Part shown: positions 1 to 10,380 of the stretch, one piece after another
Position numbering within the stretch: the stretch's first letter is position 1
How the letters are laid out: each line of letters opens with the position of its first letter
Origin: Apostichopus japonicus
Lineage: Eukaryota > Echinodermata > Holothuroidea > Aspidochirotida > Stichopodidae
Length of the DNA stretch: 64,000 nt
NCBI RefSeq assembly: GCF_037975245.1
Contig: NC_092568.1
Coordinates: 31,652,501 to 31,716,500 of the forward strand
Direction: 5' to 3'
Translations under genes and position numbers: made by a program
The notes under the pieces: generated by a model
What the model was told of the DNA's origin: nothing
The model's database searches: none
Seen by the model: only the letters and a program-made list of their open reading frames with translations

Positions 1-310
1 AGTCGATACCGACTAAGAAAGGTTAGTCGGGAGAGGCACCATCCTGACTAATGTAAAACCTGCTATAAACTAGTCGGTGGCTCATATAAATTAGTCGGTA
101 AAGACCGACTGATGTCACCAACTAATGTAACTGACTAATATACATTTACCGACTAAGAAATTGTTGATCGACAAAGCTGACGGACTAAGATGACAGACTA
201 AGAAATCCAACTGACTAAGGAATAAATTAGTCGGTATAGCAACTGACTAAGGCTATGTTAGTCGGGAGAGGCACCAGATGGACTAACGTTATGTTAGTCG
301 GTGAACCAAT
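1..310. repeat. Cluster of short inverted GACTAA / TTAGTCGG motifs
   Basis: About twenty copies of GACTAA or its complement TTAGTC, often extended to CCGACTAA or TTAGTCGG, occur in both orientations within 310 bases. The 17-mer AGTCGGGAGAGGCACCA is present near 30 and again near 268. The block probably continues left of the window. It resembles the tandem, inverted end of a non-autonomous transposon, like the motif-built ends seen at 1055-2103 and 3781-6454. No coding potential is seen. Confidence 0.6.
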
Positions 311-443
311 TTAAGTTTTGTGTGAACGAATATGTTGAACAAACTAAACTCTGTAAAAGCCCAAAGACTTATACATATGCTTTGTTACACATAATAGCTG
401 CATGTGAATAGTGAATACCTTTACATACCATTATAACACAGTC

Positions 444-445
<2 letters not shown>

Positions 446-496
<51 letters not shown>
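446..496. repeat. (TA)n microsatellite
   Basis: Uninterrupted TA dinucleotide run of about 50 bases. Open frames across it are low-complexity YIYI translations and are not genes. Confidence 0.95.
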
Positions 497-498
<2 letters not shown>

Positions 499-623
499 CC
501 TATATATGTATATTCCACGTGTTGTATAGAAATAATAGTAGAAAAGATAAGGACAACATGTAATGCCTTTAAGTCCAACATAATGTTTACAATGGAAGAG
601 ATAAAACTACACGCTACACAAAT

Positions 624-649
624 TTTCGGACACCCTGGTCCTTCGTCAG
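624..649 (-). ncRNA. Hammerhead-ribozyme-like core (Penelope-associated)
   Basis: On the minus strand the sequence reads CTGACGA, then GGAC, a short loop, GTCC, then GAAA. This is the CUGANGA / stem II / GAAA core of a hammerhead ribozyme. It lies directly downstream of the GIY-YIG remnant of a Penelope-like element. Members of that class are known to carry hammerhead motifs at their ends. Stems I and III could not be assigned confidently by eye, so cleavage activity is unproven. Confidence 0.5.
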
Positions 650-699
650 ACGTAAAAAGAGTGATTGAAATTACGTTGGTCTACCGTAAGCCCCAGACT

Positions 700-1054
700 G
701 CTCAAAGTGCTTGAACCCGGAAAGAAAAGCCAGATCCCTATTGAGACCATGACAGTGTGAACGTACTTAAAGGATCAATGCGACTTCCTTCAAGGTTCTT
801 TTATTATGGTCAGACAAATTACCCATGATTATGGCAGTCGATATTGTGTTGCGGAAGATTAAAATGTTCAACCACTGGAAAACTGGTTTTGTTGAGTCTG
901 ATTGTGCTTTTGTGATTATTAAGTCGTAAACAAAAGGGAGTGGAGGTTTGGCCAATGTATTGTATATCAGGACAGAGAACACAAGTGATAAGATATATCA
1001 CAAGGGAGTGGCACAATTGTAAGGACCTGGATGTAAAGGGTACCGGTACACGTT
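700..1054 (-). pseudogene. Penelope-like element, GIY-YIG endonuclease remnant
   Basis: The minus-strand frame at 819-1016 reads VIYLITCVLCPDIQYIGQTS followed by an R-x-NNHKS segment and PVVEHFNLPQHNID. This matches the GIY-YIG endonuclease of Penelope-like retroelements: a modified Y-I / Y-I-G-Q-T pair, a cysteine pair just before it, the arginine-rich helix, and the EHF-x-x-x-H segment. A frame change near 830 leads into NKRTLKEVALI. A further shifted frame near 690 reads SSLGLTVDQRNF, resembling the usual element C-terminus. Stops and frame changes make it non-functional. The upstream part of the same element lies at 2164-2513; the foldback-like block at 1055-2103 separates the two halves. 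Confidence 0.7.
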
Positions 1055-1234
1055 GTCAGTCCGACACGTTTTCAGTCCGAAAATAAAATCCACGTTTTTA
1101 GTCCGAAAAAACGAGTTTTCAGTCCGACACGTTTTCAGTCCGAAAATAAAATTCACGTTCTCAGTCCGAAAAAAACGTGTATCTTAATTTTCGGACTGAA
1201 AAAGTGTCGGACTGAAAACTCGTTTTTTTCGGAC

Positions 1235-1312
1235 TGGCCTAGTTGATTAGGGTGTCCGCGTACAAAGTGGGAGACTCGGGTTCGTTCGAATCCTGGTGGA
1301 GGCTGGAAGCTT
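1235..1312 (+). repeat. tRNA-derived SINE-like head
   Basis: GGCCTAGTTGATTAGGGTGT resembles a tRNA D-arm with A box, and GTTCGAATCC is a B box preceded by a duplicated GTTC. The spacing fits a pol III promoter. No intact acceptor stem closes it and a TA microsatellite follows, so it is a SINE relic and not a tRNA gene. Confidence 0.55.
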
Positions 1313-1345
1313 TTTCATTGTCCTGGATTTTCCTTCTCATTACGT

Positions 1346-1349
<4 letters not shown>

Positions 1350-1435
<86 letters not shown>
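1350..1435. repeat. (TA)n microsatellite
   Basis: Nearly pure TA run of about 86 bases following the SINE-like head. Confidence 0.95.
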
Positions 1436-1437
<2 letters not shown>

Positions 1438-1446
1438 TTATCATAT

Positions 1447-1608
<162 letters not shown>

Positions 1609-1640
1609 AAGGAGTAAGGTTTTAAAAAAAAAAATGGAAT

Positions 1641-1667
1641 TTTCGGTCCTCCAGGGACCTTCGTCAG
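1641..1667 (-). ncRNA. Second hammerhead-like core
   Basis: The minus strand reads CTGACGA, GGTCC, loop CTGGA, GGACC, GAAA. This is a perfect 5-bp stem II between the two conserved hammerhead boxes. The different stem sequence but same architecture as the motif at 624-649 is compensatory, as expected for a structured RNA. Stems I and III were not established. Confidence 0.5.
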
Positions 1668-2163
1668 CAATACTTGGCAGTCGAATGAAAAGTACAAATG
1701 TAACACAATGTAAGTAAGACGCTAAGTAAGTGTAAATTGAATTGATGGAATTAGAACCAAATAAACCATGACTATACAGGAAGCGGATAAAGGAGCAAAG
1801 AACGGATTACATACTTTGTAGAACTGATAGTCGTTTAGGGGTCCTAAGTCTTTGCTGAGGCCGGTGATGTGAGACTTAATAAAAAGATTCAATCGATTTC
1901 TTTACTACCAGTTCGGGCTGTCACTGTTTATTGGTGATATTATGGCATTAAAACTGCATGCCTTCATTCCCCAACTGAAAACTTGTATCTCATTTTCGGA
2001 CTAAAAACGTGTATTTTATTTTCGGACTGAAAACGTGTATTTTATTTTCGAACTGAAAACTTGTCAGACTGAAACTTGTCGGACTGAAAACTTGTCGGAC
2101 TGAGGGGTGTACCCCGATGTAAACACACCCCTGAAGGAGAGAGCTGAATGTCAGGGTCCGTGA

Positions 2164-2513
2164 TCATGTGATGACAGACCTTACACCGGGGTTTACCACA
2201 TTTAATATTCCCCTTGGGTTGGGGAGTGTCGGTGGAGGATAAACGACTCCTAACAAGGATGTTGCGAGGCTGGGAGGTTGTCTTCTAGCAACTACAGGGG
2301 GGTTAATAAATATTGTTACCCATGTCCCAACTTGTTCGACGTGTTCCATTCATTTTTGACCAGCCTAATGAATGGATCGACCTGATCGCTGTGTGTAACG
2401 ACAAATGGAATACGATGCTCTTTCACCTCCCTATGCTGACTTTGAAGCAGTTTCTCCCTGGGAATCCTACGGACCTTATTAAGGGTTCTCTTCAATAATT
2501 TGTAGGGAATCAA
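2164..2513 (-). pseudogene. Penelope-like element, region between RT and endonuclease
   Basis: The minus-strand frame at 2316-2513 reads HRIPFVVTHSDQVDPFIRLV near its end. It resembles the conserved segment that follows the reverse transcriptase in Penelope-like elements. A second frame at 2164-2349 then gives NPPVVARRQPPSLATSLLG, resembling the next conserved stretch (PP..ARR..PSL..SLL). A frameshift lies between them. The recovered parts are colinear with the GIY-YIG remnant at 700-1054. No RT core is in the window. Confidence 0.55.
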
Positions 2514-2519
2514 GAAAGT

Positions 2520-3350
2520 GACTTATTAGGGTGGTTGATTGAATACTAAACTGTAGGCAGGGGCGGATCCAGGGGGGGCCGACCCTGCCCCGGCCCCCCC
2601 TTTTTGGAAATCAGTTGCGTTTTTTTTTATGTGGGAGTACTTCAAATTCCTAATAGGCATAACTTGGTGAAAGAAAAGCCTAATATATATCCAGCTGCTC
2701 TTCCCTGAAACGCGATCGTTTTTATTCCAAATTTGAAACTAAGGCAATTACCAGGCCTACGCGACATCACCTATTAATTAGATACGGTTCAGTACTATAG
2801 TGCTGACTATTACTGTCAGGGTAAATCAATGCACAGTTAGCAAGTATATCATAATTATCTGAATGAAACGGGGTATAGGCGGTTTTACACTATCTAACGC
2901 AACGTAGTCGCCAAGAACCTGAAGTATTTTTAAGGGAGGGCCCGAGGAACATGAACTTATAGCATGCTCCTCGTGGTGGAACATAATTGCACCTATTAGG
3001 TGAATTGAGTGTACTGTTAATAGTAGGAGAGACTAGTGTAGGTTCTTATGACCAACTAGACCGGTTTCTGCTCTCAAACTTTATAGGAGGAGCTTCATCA
3101 GTAGTAGCCTTTGAATATTTTATATTCGGCCTGGGCGTCTCGTCACTCAAAATGCATCTATTTTGTGTGCACGAGTTTTTATGGACTCATAGTGCAGCTA
3201 TAAGATCATCTAAAAGAGCTTCGTGTGAACCTTGAGAGTCAGCTGATTCTTCGTTAGTATGAAACCTTGAGTTAACAAGTAAACCTTTAAGATTTTGGGC
3301 CCTTTTGTATAGGCTAGAATCGGTTCTTTTGGAAACAGTTTGGATAATTC
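2520..3350. other. Gene-free stretch with a hAT-type end
   Basis: CAGGGGCGGATCCAGGGGGG at 2563 looks like the first bases of a hAT-type terminal repeat, with no matching partner nearby. The rest up to 3350 contains only short frames without recognisable domains. Confidence 0.4.
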
Positions 3351-3780
3351 CGCGTGCAGGGGCGTAGCGAGCGGGGGGGGGGTGTGGGGGTGTATATAAT
3401 AATTTGGTCGCTGTCGGCAAATTTTGGGTCTGTCGGCAAAAGGAGAAAAGGTGAAGAGAGCGGAAGGGGAAGAAAGAAGGAAAGCTGAATAGAGAAAAGG
3501 AGAACGGGAGCTTCTTTATCGGGTATTTCGATTTTCCAGTTCTTCATCTGATCAACTCTTTCACCAATCCAATCACCCGACGCCTGCAAGTTAAAAACCT
3601 CTCGGCAAATAACTGATAGTGTCACGGCCGTCAGTATAGCTACTGTAGCCAGGCTCAGCTAGACGAGTGCCAGAATCGCCGGCAACTCATTGAAAGAAAT
3701 GGAATTAAAGGCTTCCGTATAGGCCGCAGCCCATGAGTCGTGCTATCGTGTGATAACGTGTTGTTATTATGCTTTCTAGT

Positions 3781-6454
3781 CACTTCGCCCAACAACCATT
3801 TCGCCCAACTGCCATTTCGCCCAACCAGCCTGGTCATTTCGCCCAACCAGCCTGGTCATTTCGCCCAACCAGCCTGGTCATTTCGCCCAACCATCATAGT
3901 CATTTCGCCCAACCAGCATGGTCATTTCGCCCAACCGTGTTGGTCATTTCGCCCAACCTTATTTTTTATAATATTCAGTCAGAATGACATTACTTTTTCT
4001 ATTCCACTAGTTTAATTTGATTTATTTTGGGCTAGGTTACTTCGTAATAGGTAAATAAAAAAGTGAGGTCCGCTCGATATCGATCGGATTCCGAGCAGTT
4101 ATTTCGGGTATAATGGGAGGATTACACTACTTTAGGCGTTTACGCATACATGAAAGTTATATTATTTTACAAACACAGGGGAATCGGTCTTCATAAAAAC
4201 CTATCAAACCTAACCCCTAAAACACTGATCCATCCTACTGACTAACAATTCCCGAACGTTTCCTTATTAAATTGGAAAAAAAAAACAATATAAAACCCGT
4301 CCGTAATATTGAATTACTATATTTAATCAATGTAACCACTTTATCAATGTAACCACATATGTAATCACATACAGTGTTCGATTTTTCCGGTATCGCATCG
4401 CAAAATGCGATCCAAAACGACAAACTTGCGAGACGTTTCCAAATCAGCATCGCACATTGTGCCGATTTGTGCGATACAAATTCCTAGTCAGATTTGGGAG
4501 CAAACACTCAAACATTAACTTAGGAACTGTCGATCACAATGTAGAAGTTATACTTTATTGTACAACTTATTCACTTGACCGTATAGCGAAAAAAAACCTG
4601 AAAAAATATTATCCTACCATAGTTAAGTGTAAAGCAAATAGCCTAACCACCTCGGCGGTAACGGATCTCACGTAACTAAACTCCCTGGCAACGTGCCAAA
4701 AAAAAATGTTAACAAACAGGTGTTACACAGGGGATGAGCTCACAGTTGTTGGGAAGGTACCTGGGCAAATTCGCAGCACATGTACCGTGGTACAGTAGTT
4801 GGGTATAGGGTTAAACACTGCAGTTGTAAAAATGTACGCATAGTGCACGCTATTCATTGTTAGGCAGTCTAGAAACGGGGCTTTGCTGAACGTTGTTTAT
4901 TTCATAATATCGGAAGTTTTGTAAGTTGCACTTTTTAAAGATTGAAAGACAGATCAAATCTCTTTTCATTTTATAACATAATATAGCTACTTTAACTTGT
5001 CATTTTAAAATTTTCATCAGTTTCGTGACAATTTAAATAAAAAAAGTTGTCAGTATTTTGCATCCTCAACTGCGAATTTTTTCATCGCCAGACATCGCAA
5101 AAAATGACAATTTTCGGGGGCTTTCGTCCCCAGGATCCCCACGAGGGGTTCTAACCCATGACCCCACCATAGCCCTAAGACGGGCCCCTGGACACCACGC
5201 CTTTATGCTCGCACGTTACGCGTGCTAGGCAGGCGAACACCGGCGGGAAATCGGCAGTGTGTTCGCGGGAAATTGAACAAGGTTTTCCAACACTGCTGAA
5301 CTGTGCAGTTACTGTATGCATCATGTTCAAGGTTTTCACGGAGGCCTTTGAGGAAATGAATGGTTAGTACAGTGTATATATGCTGCACTAATGCTGTGTG
5401 TAGGCCAAGGTTCACGAATGTCATTGGTTATATTCGCGCGCCGTAGACGTGTTTTTAGATGTTACGGAGAGTCAGGTTTCCATGGATATTAATCGAAAAT
5501 GAATCTGAGTTTAACTGACGCTAAAGAAATGGATCGTCTTGGGCAGATTAACAAATCATTGCAAGTATAAATAAGTACAGGTAGCTCTGCTGTTAAAAAG
5601 AAAAGTTCAATATCGGTTTGCTGTTATCGGCAATTAGGCAAAATTTTACCGATACCGATATGCTGCCGATATTGCAAATATCGGCCGATACCGATATTGA
5701 AAACGATTATCGTAGCAACACTAGTATAAATAATAATAATAAACAAACATTTTGTAGTTAATACATTGATCGCCAACATTTGGTCCGTTTTGTGGTAATT
5801 TCAAAACTGCTATTCAATATTGGGGAACTGCTATGCAACAAAAATATTGTATAGCAATTGTCGAAATTTGTTGCTATGCAATTTTTTGGCCATAAGTCGA
5901 ACCCTGATCACATATGTTATCAATTTAACCACGACTTCAAGTTTCCTTAATACTCGGTTCGTATCCCGTAACGTTAACAATTCCCGAACGTTTACTATAT
6001 CAAACCTATCAAACCTAACCCCTAAAACACTGATCCATCCTCAAGATTCCTTAATATTCGGTTCGTAATCCTGTAACGTTAAAAATTCCCAAACGTTTCC
6101 TTACTAAAGCTATACAAAGTAAAGGACTTCAAGTTTCCTTAATATTCCTTGATATTCGAACATTTACTATCAAACCTAACCCCTAACACACTGATGAATC
6201 CTCAAGTTACCTTAATATTCGGTTCGTATCCTGTAACGTTAACAATTCCCGAACGTTTCCTTTTGAAATATCATATTTAATCAAGGTTGGGCGAAATGAC
6301 CAGACTGGTTGGGCGAAATGACCAGGCTGGTTGGGCGAAATGACCAGGCTGGTTGGGCGAAATGGTAAGGTTGGGCGAAATGACCAGGCTGGTTGGGCGA
6401 AATGGTAAGGTTGGGCGAAATGACAGTTGGGCGAAATGGTTGTTGGGCGAAGTG
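3781..6454. mobile_element. 2.7-kb element whose terminal inverted repeats are minisatellites
   Basis: The left end starts CACTTCGCCCAACAACCATT and runs as seven further 16-22-bp units of CATTTCGCCCAACCAGCCTG type to about 3960. The right end, from about 6285 to 6454, is the inverted counterpart and finishes with GGTTGTTGGGCGAAGTG. The outermost 47 bases match with a single difference. The interior has repeated AATTCCCGAACGTTT and CCTTAATATTCGGTTCGTA segments and no long reading frame. No target-site duplication is evident. It is probably a non-autonomous DNA transposon; the superfamily is unknown. Confidence 0.75.
5108..5205 (-). repeat. Possible tRNA-related SINE fragment
   Basis: The minus strand carries GGGTTAGAACCC, close to a pol III B box, with a possible A-box-like segment upstream. 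It lies inside the element at 3781-6454. The match is weak and no tRNA fold was completed. Confidence 0.25.
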
Positions 6455-8024
6455 TCCTGCTTCCGTTATTATCCTCTGTTCAGAATGACGTCATCGCAGA
6501 TGTCATTCGTTCTCCGTGGAAAACTTAAGGACACGGCTCACGAATTGTACACAATTTTTAACGTTTCTCGCTTGTATAGCAATGAATGTTGTTATTTCTC
6601 ATTACCGGAAAGTTTTCTGAACATTTTCATCACGAAGTTTCACTATTTCAACGATCGGTGAAAGAGAAAACACAGTTCGATAATTGGTGCCAATTAATTC
6701 TTCTTCTGCCGACTGCCATAAAAATAATATCGAAATGGAAATTCTACGGTGCCAAATTTGACTTAAAATATGCACCAGATTGCATCTAAGGACGTTTCAA
6801 AACTAACAATTTTCCAAAGGGGAGGGGGAGACCCCCTCCCCTTAGACCCCTCCCCCATTTCAGTCACCACTTCCAGATCCGTCGGCAAATCAAATTCTCC
6901 ACACCCCCCAACAAAAGCCCCTTCGCTACGCCCCTGACAGTAGGCGATGCTTGGAAAAGTTCCGTCAGAAGTAACTTTACTTCTAAAAAGCCCTTATATT
7001 TTGTTCTATTGTGTGGGTGAACCAGTGTTGTTTACGTTTGGATCAACGGATACATTACAATGAGCCGGATCTTGCTACACCTTCCATTTGATATAACTGT
7101 CGTAAAGAACAAAAAACAAACATTTAACTTAGTTATAAAATGAACTAAGTAATAACATACTTACCAGGCAGATAATTTACAGAAACATTTCTTATTGTCA
7201 AATTTAACATTCCTCAATATTTCAGAATCTCGGAGTCTCCGAAGGTGCTTTCGCAAACTTACGTGCACTAAAAATCTGGCCTGTTCTGACCAGTGGCGTC
7301 ACCAGACTTTTCAGTCTGGGGGGGGGGGCACAGGGGGCACCAGCATTTGATGGGGGCACTTAGTTGGATACGGATCGCCGTCCTGGGGAGGGGTCTAAGG
7401 AGAGGGGGTGCCCCCTCCCCTTTTGAAAATTTTCGCATACGGAGGATGGACTAGACAGGGGCGTATCCAGGATTTTCTAACCCGGGGGCGCGAATTACTA
7501 TCTAAGCGGAGCGCCACCATCGGTTGGCGCGCAGCGTACAAGAAAATTTCTGGTTTTGATACCCTCCAGATCACCGGAAACGGCACTTCTCGGGCTTGAA
7601 AATGACCAACCAGATATACACTTTTGCCCGAGAACCAAGTATTTCCCAATAGTTTGTTTTCCATCCATAACTTTTTTGAAGACACCCCCATCTTTCAAGG
7701 TTTTCAGCCCATTATTTTGTTCAGAATTTGAAACTTCACATTTCTCGTGAATAAACTCACTTCAAAACATACCCATAATGTTGCAAAAATGTCATTTATG
7801 GACAACCAATATAGAAAAACCTCCTCCAACCCCTAACAGACAGGTCAAAATTGCACGAGTAGAGGGAAGTATGATGAAGAAGAATGTTGGTCAGGGAATT
7901 TTCGAAAATTCAGACACAGTTAATTTATTGGTGTACAATATTAATCCCTCTTGTAACGGCTATTATAAACTTGGTTTAAGGAAATGAAAAAAACCCAGAT
8001 ATTTTTGGAACCGAACACTACACA

Positions 8025-8433
8025 CATAGGCGTAGGAGGCGGGGAGGGGGGGGGGCTCTTACTGAGAGAAGACATAAATTGCAATGATGTAGCTAAAGGA
8101 AATGAATAGTTTACAAAATATCTCCATGATAATTAAAATAAAGTTCTAAGCCATTCGCCATTACTAATGTAAAAGAGAATTTGATATAATTGTACCTCCA
8201 TGCTTTATCTCAATCTACATAAGACATTTCGTTGTTTACATCAGCATCCCGCGGTTAACTGCGCTATTTCCACTGACCGTACGGTACACATTTGCATGCG
8301 ATGTAATAACCGATGCTTGCTTATATGATATTGACACCAACACGTTGAACGCGCGCGGGGCGCGTGAAAAATTTAGGTTTTATATTTCGGGCAAGTCGTT
8401 ACAGCCCCCCAAATCAATGATTGGGTTCCTATG
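8025..8433. mobile_element. CATAGGCGTAGGAG-family hAT MITE, complete copy 1
   Basis: Starts CATAGGCGTAGGAGG and ends TTCCTATG, flanked by identical octamers ACTACACA at 8017-8024 and 8434-8441. Inside the right end is the family signature TTTCGGGCAAGTCGTTACAG followed by a run of C. It is 409 bp and non-coding. Related copies are at 55171-57207 and 62596-63198. Confidence 0.85.
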
Positions 8434-9059
8434 ACTACACACATCGACAGTTTTGAGGCAGTTTATCTTGGAACCGCCATTTTCATTGATATCATGTGAC
8501 ATCTGCTGTTTGCTTTACAAATTCGAACAGGCGCGTAGCGAATAATTTGCCAAGGGAGGGGCGAAGTCTGTAGGCAAACTATCTAAGCATATTGCGCCAC
8601 CTTGAGTTGGCGCGAAGCGTACAACAAAATTTTGTCCGAAAATGCCTCCCAGATCGCTGGAAATGACACATCCCAAGCCTTGCCAGTTGCATCTAAGCAT
8701 TTCTATTTGAAATTACTAGCGATATCATAAAAAAAAATATGCTCGGGGGGGGGGGGGGCTGTCGCTCCCTTCCCGAAATGCGTCATGTTCCCCGACGACT
8801 CGGTCGAGTTCGAGACCATCCACATTTAGTGGTTTCATAGCAAAATTTATTGTTTAAGGCGTCCATACACACACACGCGTTTTGATATAGACCAAACATA
8901 GTATATATATAGATACATTAGTGAGAGAAGAAAAATGGAAACGTCAAAAATGAAGTTGTCGGTGTAAGGGGTAGGGTGAGGCGCAAGCCCCTTCCGAAAT
9001 CCTCGATCAGTCACTGGCTACGCGGCCATGTGTATATAATAGAGATCAGCACTGCAATG

Positions 9060-9160
9060 ATGTCACTGTTCCTCTTTCTCTCCCCCTTTCTCTCTCTCCT
9101 CTTTTTTCCCCTCTTTTTTCCCTTTTTTCTTCTCTTTTTTTCCTCTCCTCTTTTTCTTAC
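9060..9160. repeat. Polypyrimidine tract
   Basis: About 100 bases of almost pure C and T on the plus strand. Apparent lysine/arginine-rich frames on the minus strand are a composition artefact. Confidence 0.85.
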
Positions 9161-9709
9161 CCGGGGGCGCGCGCCCCCAACTTCCCCCCTGGATACGCGC
9201 CTGCTAGATGCAAAATGGTGCCACATTTGATGCTAACTTCGATCTGAAGATATCTTCAGAAATTGCTATTTTTAGGTAATGATTTTAACAACGCGCAGAA
9301 TTTTGCAGAGGATATGAACCACATGCTACCGATATTATGCCTAACCCTATCAATAGAACCTACATTTGTTGAATTAATGTGTGCATGACCCCCTACTCCT
9401 TTCTTGTCCTTCTCGTTTTCTCCCATTGTCTATTAAGATGTAACAGGTTCCAGCATCGTTATTAGCTCCTATCAGGGATCTCACCATGCAATCCAAAGTT
9501 TGAGTTTGATCACACATCGAGTATGGCGGCGAAGCGAAGCGGACGTGTATAACCGCTGGTATGGCGTGAGCACTGTCACATTCAATGTAAATATCGACAC
9601 CTGATGTGATGGCGCGGGTTACGACTTCGGTACCCGACGGTCAAGGATAAACTTTTTCATTTTTTCGCAGCTCATTCCCCCCCCCCCCCCTTGGCGACGC
9701 CACTGGTTC

Positions 9710-10380
9710 TGACACCCTTGAAAGTGTTGGCTTTGTTTGCTTGATTCAGCTTTTAAGTGAAAAGGATCGAAATTTTCTTTTGCGTGATTTCTTTCTAATA
9801 CCAGTTTCTAATACTACATATAAGCTAAGGATTGTGATGTCTTCTTACGTCTACTGATATCTCTTGAGATCTACTTGGGCGTTCTAACGTAACATATGGT
9901 CTAGTTATGCCTTCCGAGTCTTCTGATGTATCATATAGTGCCATCTAAGGTCTTCCAACGTCCTCTGATGTCTTTTATGGTCTTGTGATGTATTGTATTG
10001 TCATCTAGGGTCCTTCCTCACTTTACTAGCACAGTGAGTTTGATAACTTTGCGATGCTTAGCATGCTCAACTCTTTAACCCTATCGAAAAAGTATATGAT
10101 GTTAACCTTGGGTCGTGGCACTGATGTACTAAACCAGAATGCAAAATGCATTGAGGTTTCGATGACTTCAATGCACTAGACTTCTGCTTGTTAGTGTAAC
10201 CAGAAGTAGCTGTTACAATAACACTATGGCATGCTAACACAGGTCAGTCTACTGTACGTGGTTATACACACCTCCATCAAAAGCAATAGGGTTATTGTAC
10301 TCAATGTTATGAATACACACACCAAGTATTACAAAACCAAACCAAATCTCTAATAACTTCGCACATTAGGGTTGCAGAGG
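9710..10380. other. Gene-free stretch with degenerate GATGTCTTCT-type repeats
   Basis: Between about 9836 and 10020 the words GATGTCTT, TCTTCTGATGT, TCATCTAGGGTC and TCTAAGGTCTTCC recur every 20-30 bases, like a decayed minisatellite. Nothing coding is visible. Confidence 0.5.

Larger units (their letters stand above)
3357..6936. mobile_element. Possible hAT-like element enclosing the minisatellite-ended element
   Basis: CAGGGGCGTAGCGAGCGGGG at 3357 is matched in inverted orientation by TTCGCTACGCCCCTG ending at 6936. The next 50-60 bases are also similar in inverted orientation, including a shared GTCGGCAAAT. The flanking octamers TCCGCGTG and ACAGTAGG do not match. The pair may therefore be two separate copies and not one 3.6-kb insertion. 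Confidence 0.4.
7456..9203. mobile_element. hAT-like element with CAGGGGCGTATCCAG ends
   Basis: Left CAGGGGCGTATCCAGGATTT pairs with right CTGGATACGCGCCTG. Just inside, both ends have a CCCGGGGGCGCG block in opposite orientation. CTAGA abuts both ends; a full 8-bp duplication is not visible. The body contains the GCGCCACCATNGGTTGGCGC hairpin family repeat near 7508 and near 8598. It lies wholly inside the 7291-9705 element. Confidence 0.6.
7291..9705. mobile_element. hAT-like non-autonomous element with exact 8-bp TSD
   Basis: Left end CAGTGGCGTCACC at 7291 and right end GGCGACGCCACTG ending at 9705 are imperfect inverted repeats. The octamer GTTCTGAC occurs immediately before (7283-7290) and immediately after (9706-9713). 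An 8-bp duplication with CAG..CTG ends is diagnostic of hAT-type transposition. No transposase frame is present. At least two further elements (7456-9203 and 8025-8433) sit inside it. Confidence 0.85.

Noticed and set aside
1235-1312. A functional tRNA gene
   Set aside because: A and B boxes are present but no acceptor stem closes, GTTC is duplicated in the B-box region and no terminator follows properly. It is a SINE head.
3781-3965. Short regularly repeated TTCGCCCAACC units that superficially resemble a CRISPR array
   Set aside because: Units are contiguous without unique spacers, an inverted copy lies 2.3 kb away, and the genome is eukaryotic. It is a minisatellite terminal repeat.
3357-6936. 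A confident single hAT insertion spanning 3357-6936
   Set aside because: The ends match in inverted orientation but the flanking octamers differ, so I kept it only at low confidence.
9011-9226. Lys/Arg-rich minus-strand frame that might be a nuclear protein
   Set aside because: It lies over a polypyrimidine tract and is a composition artefact.
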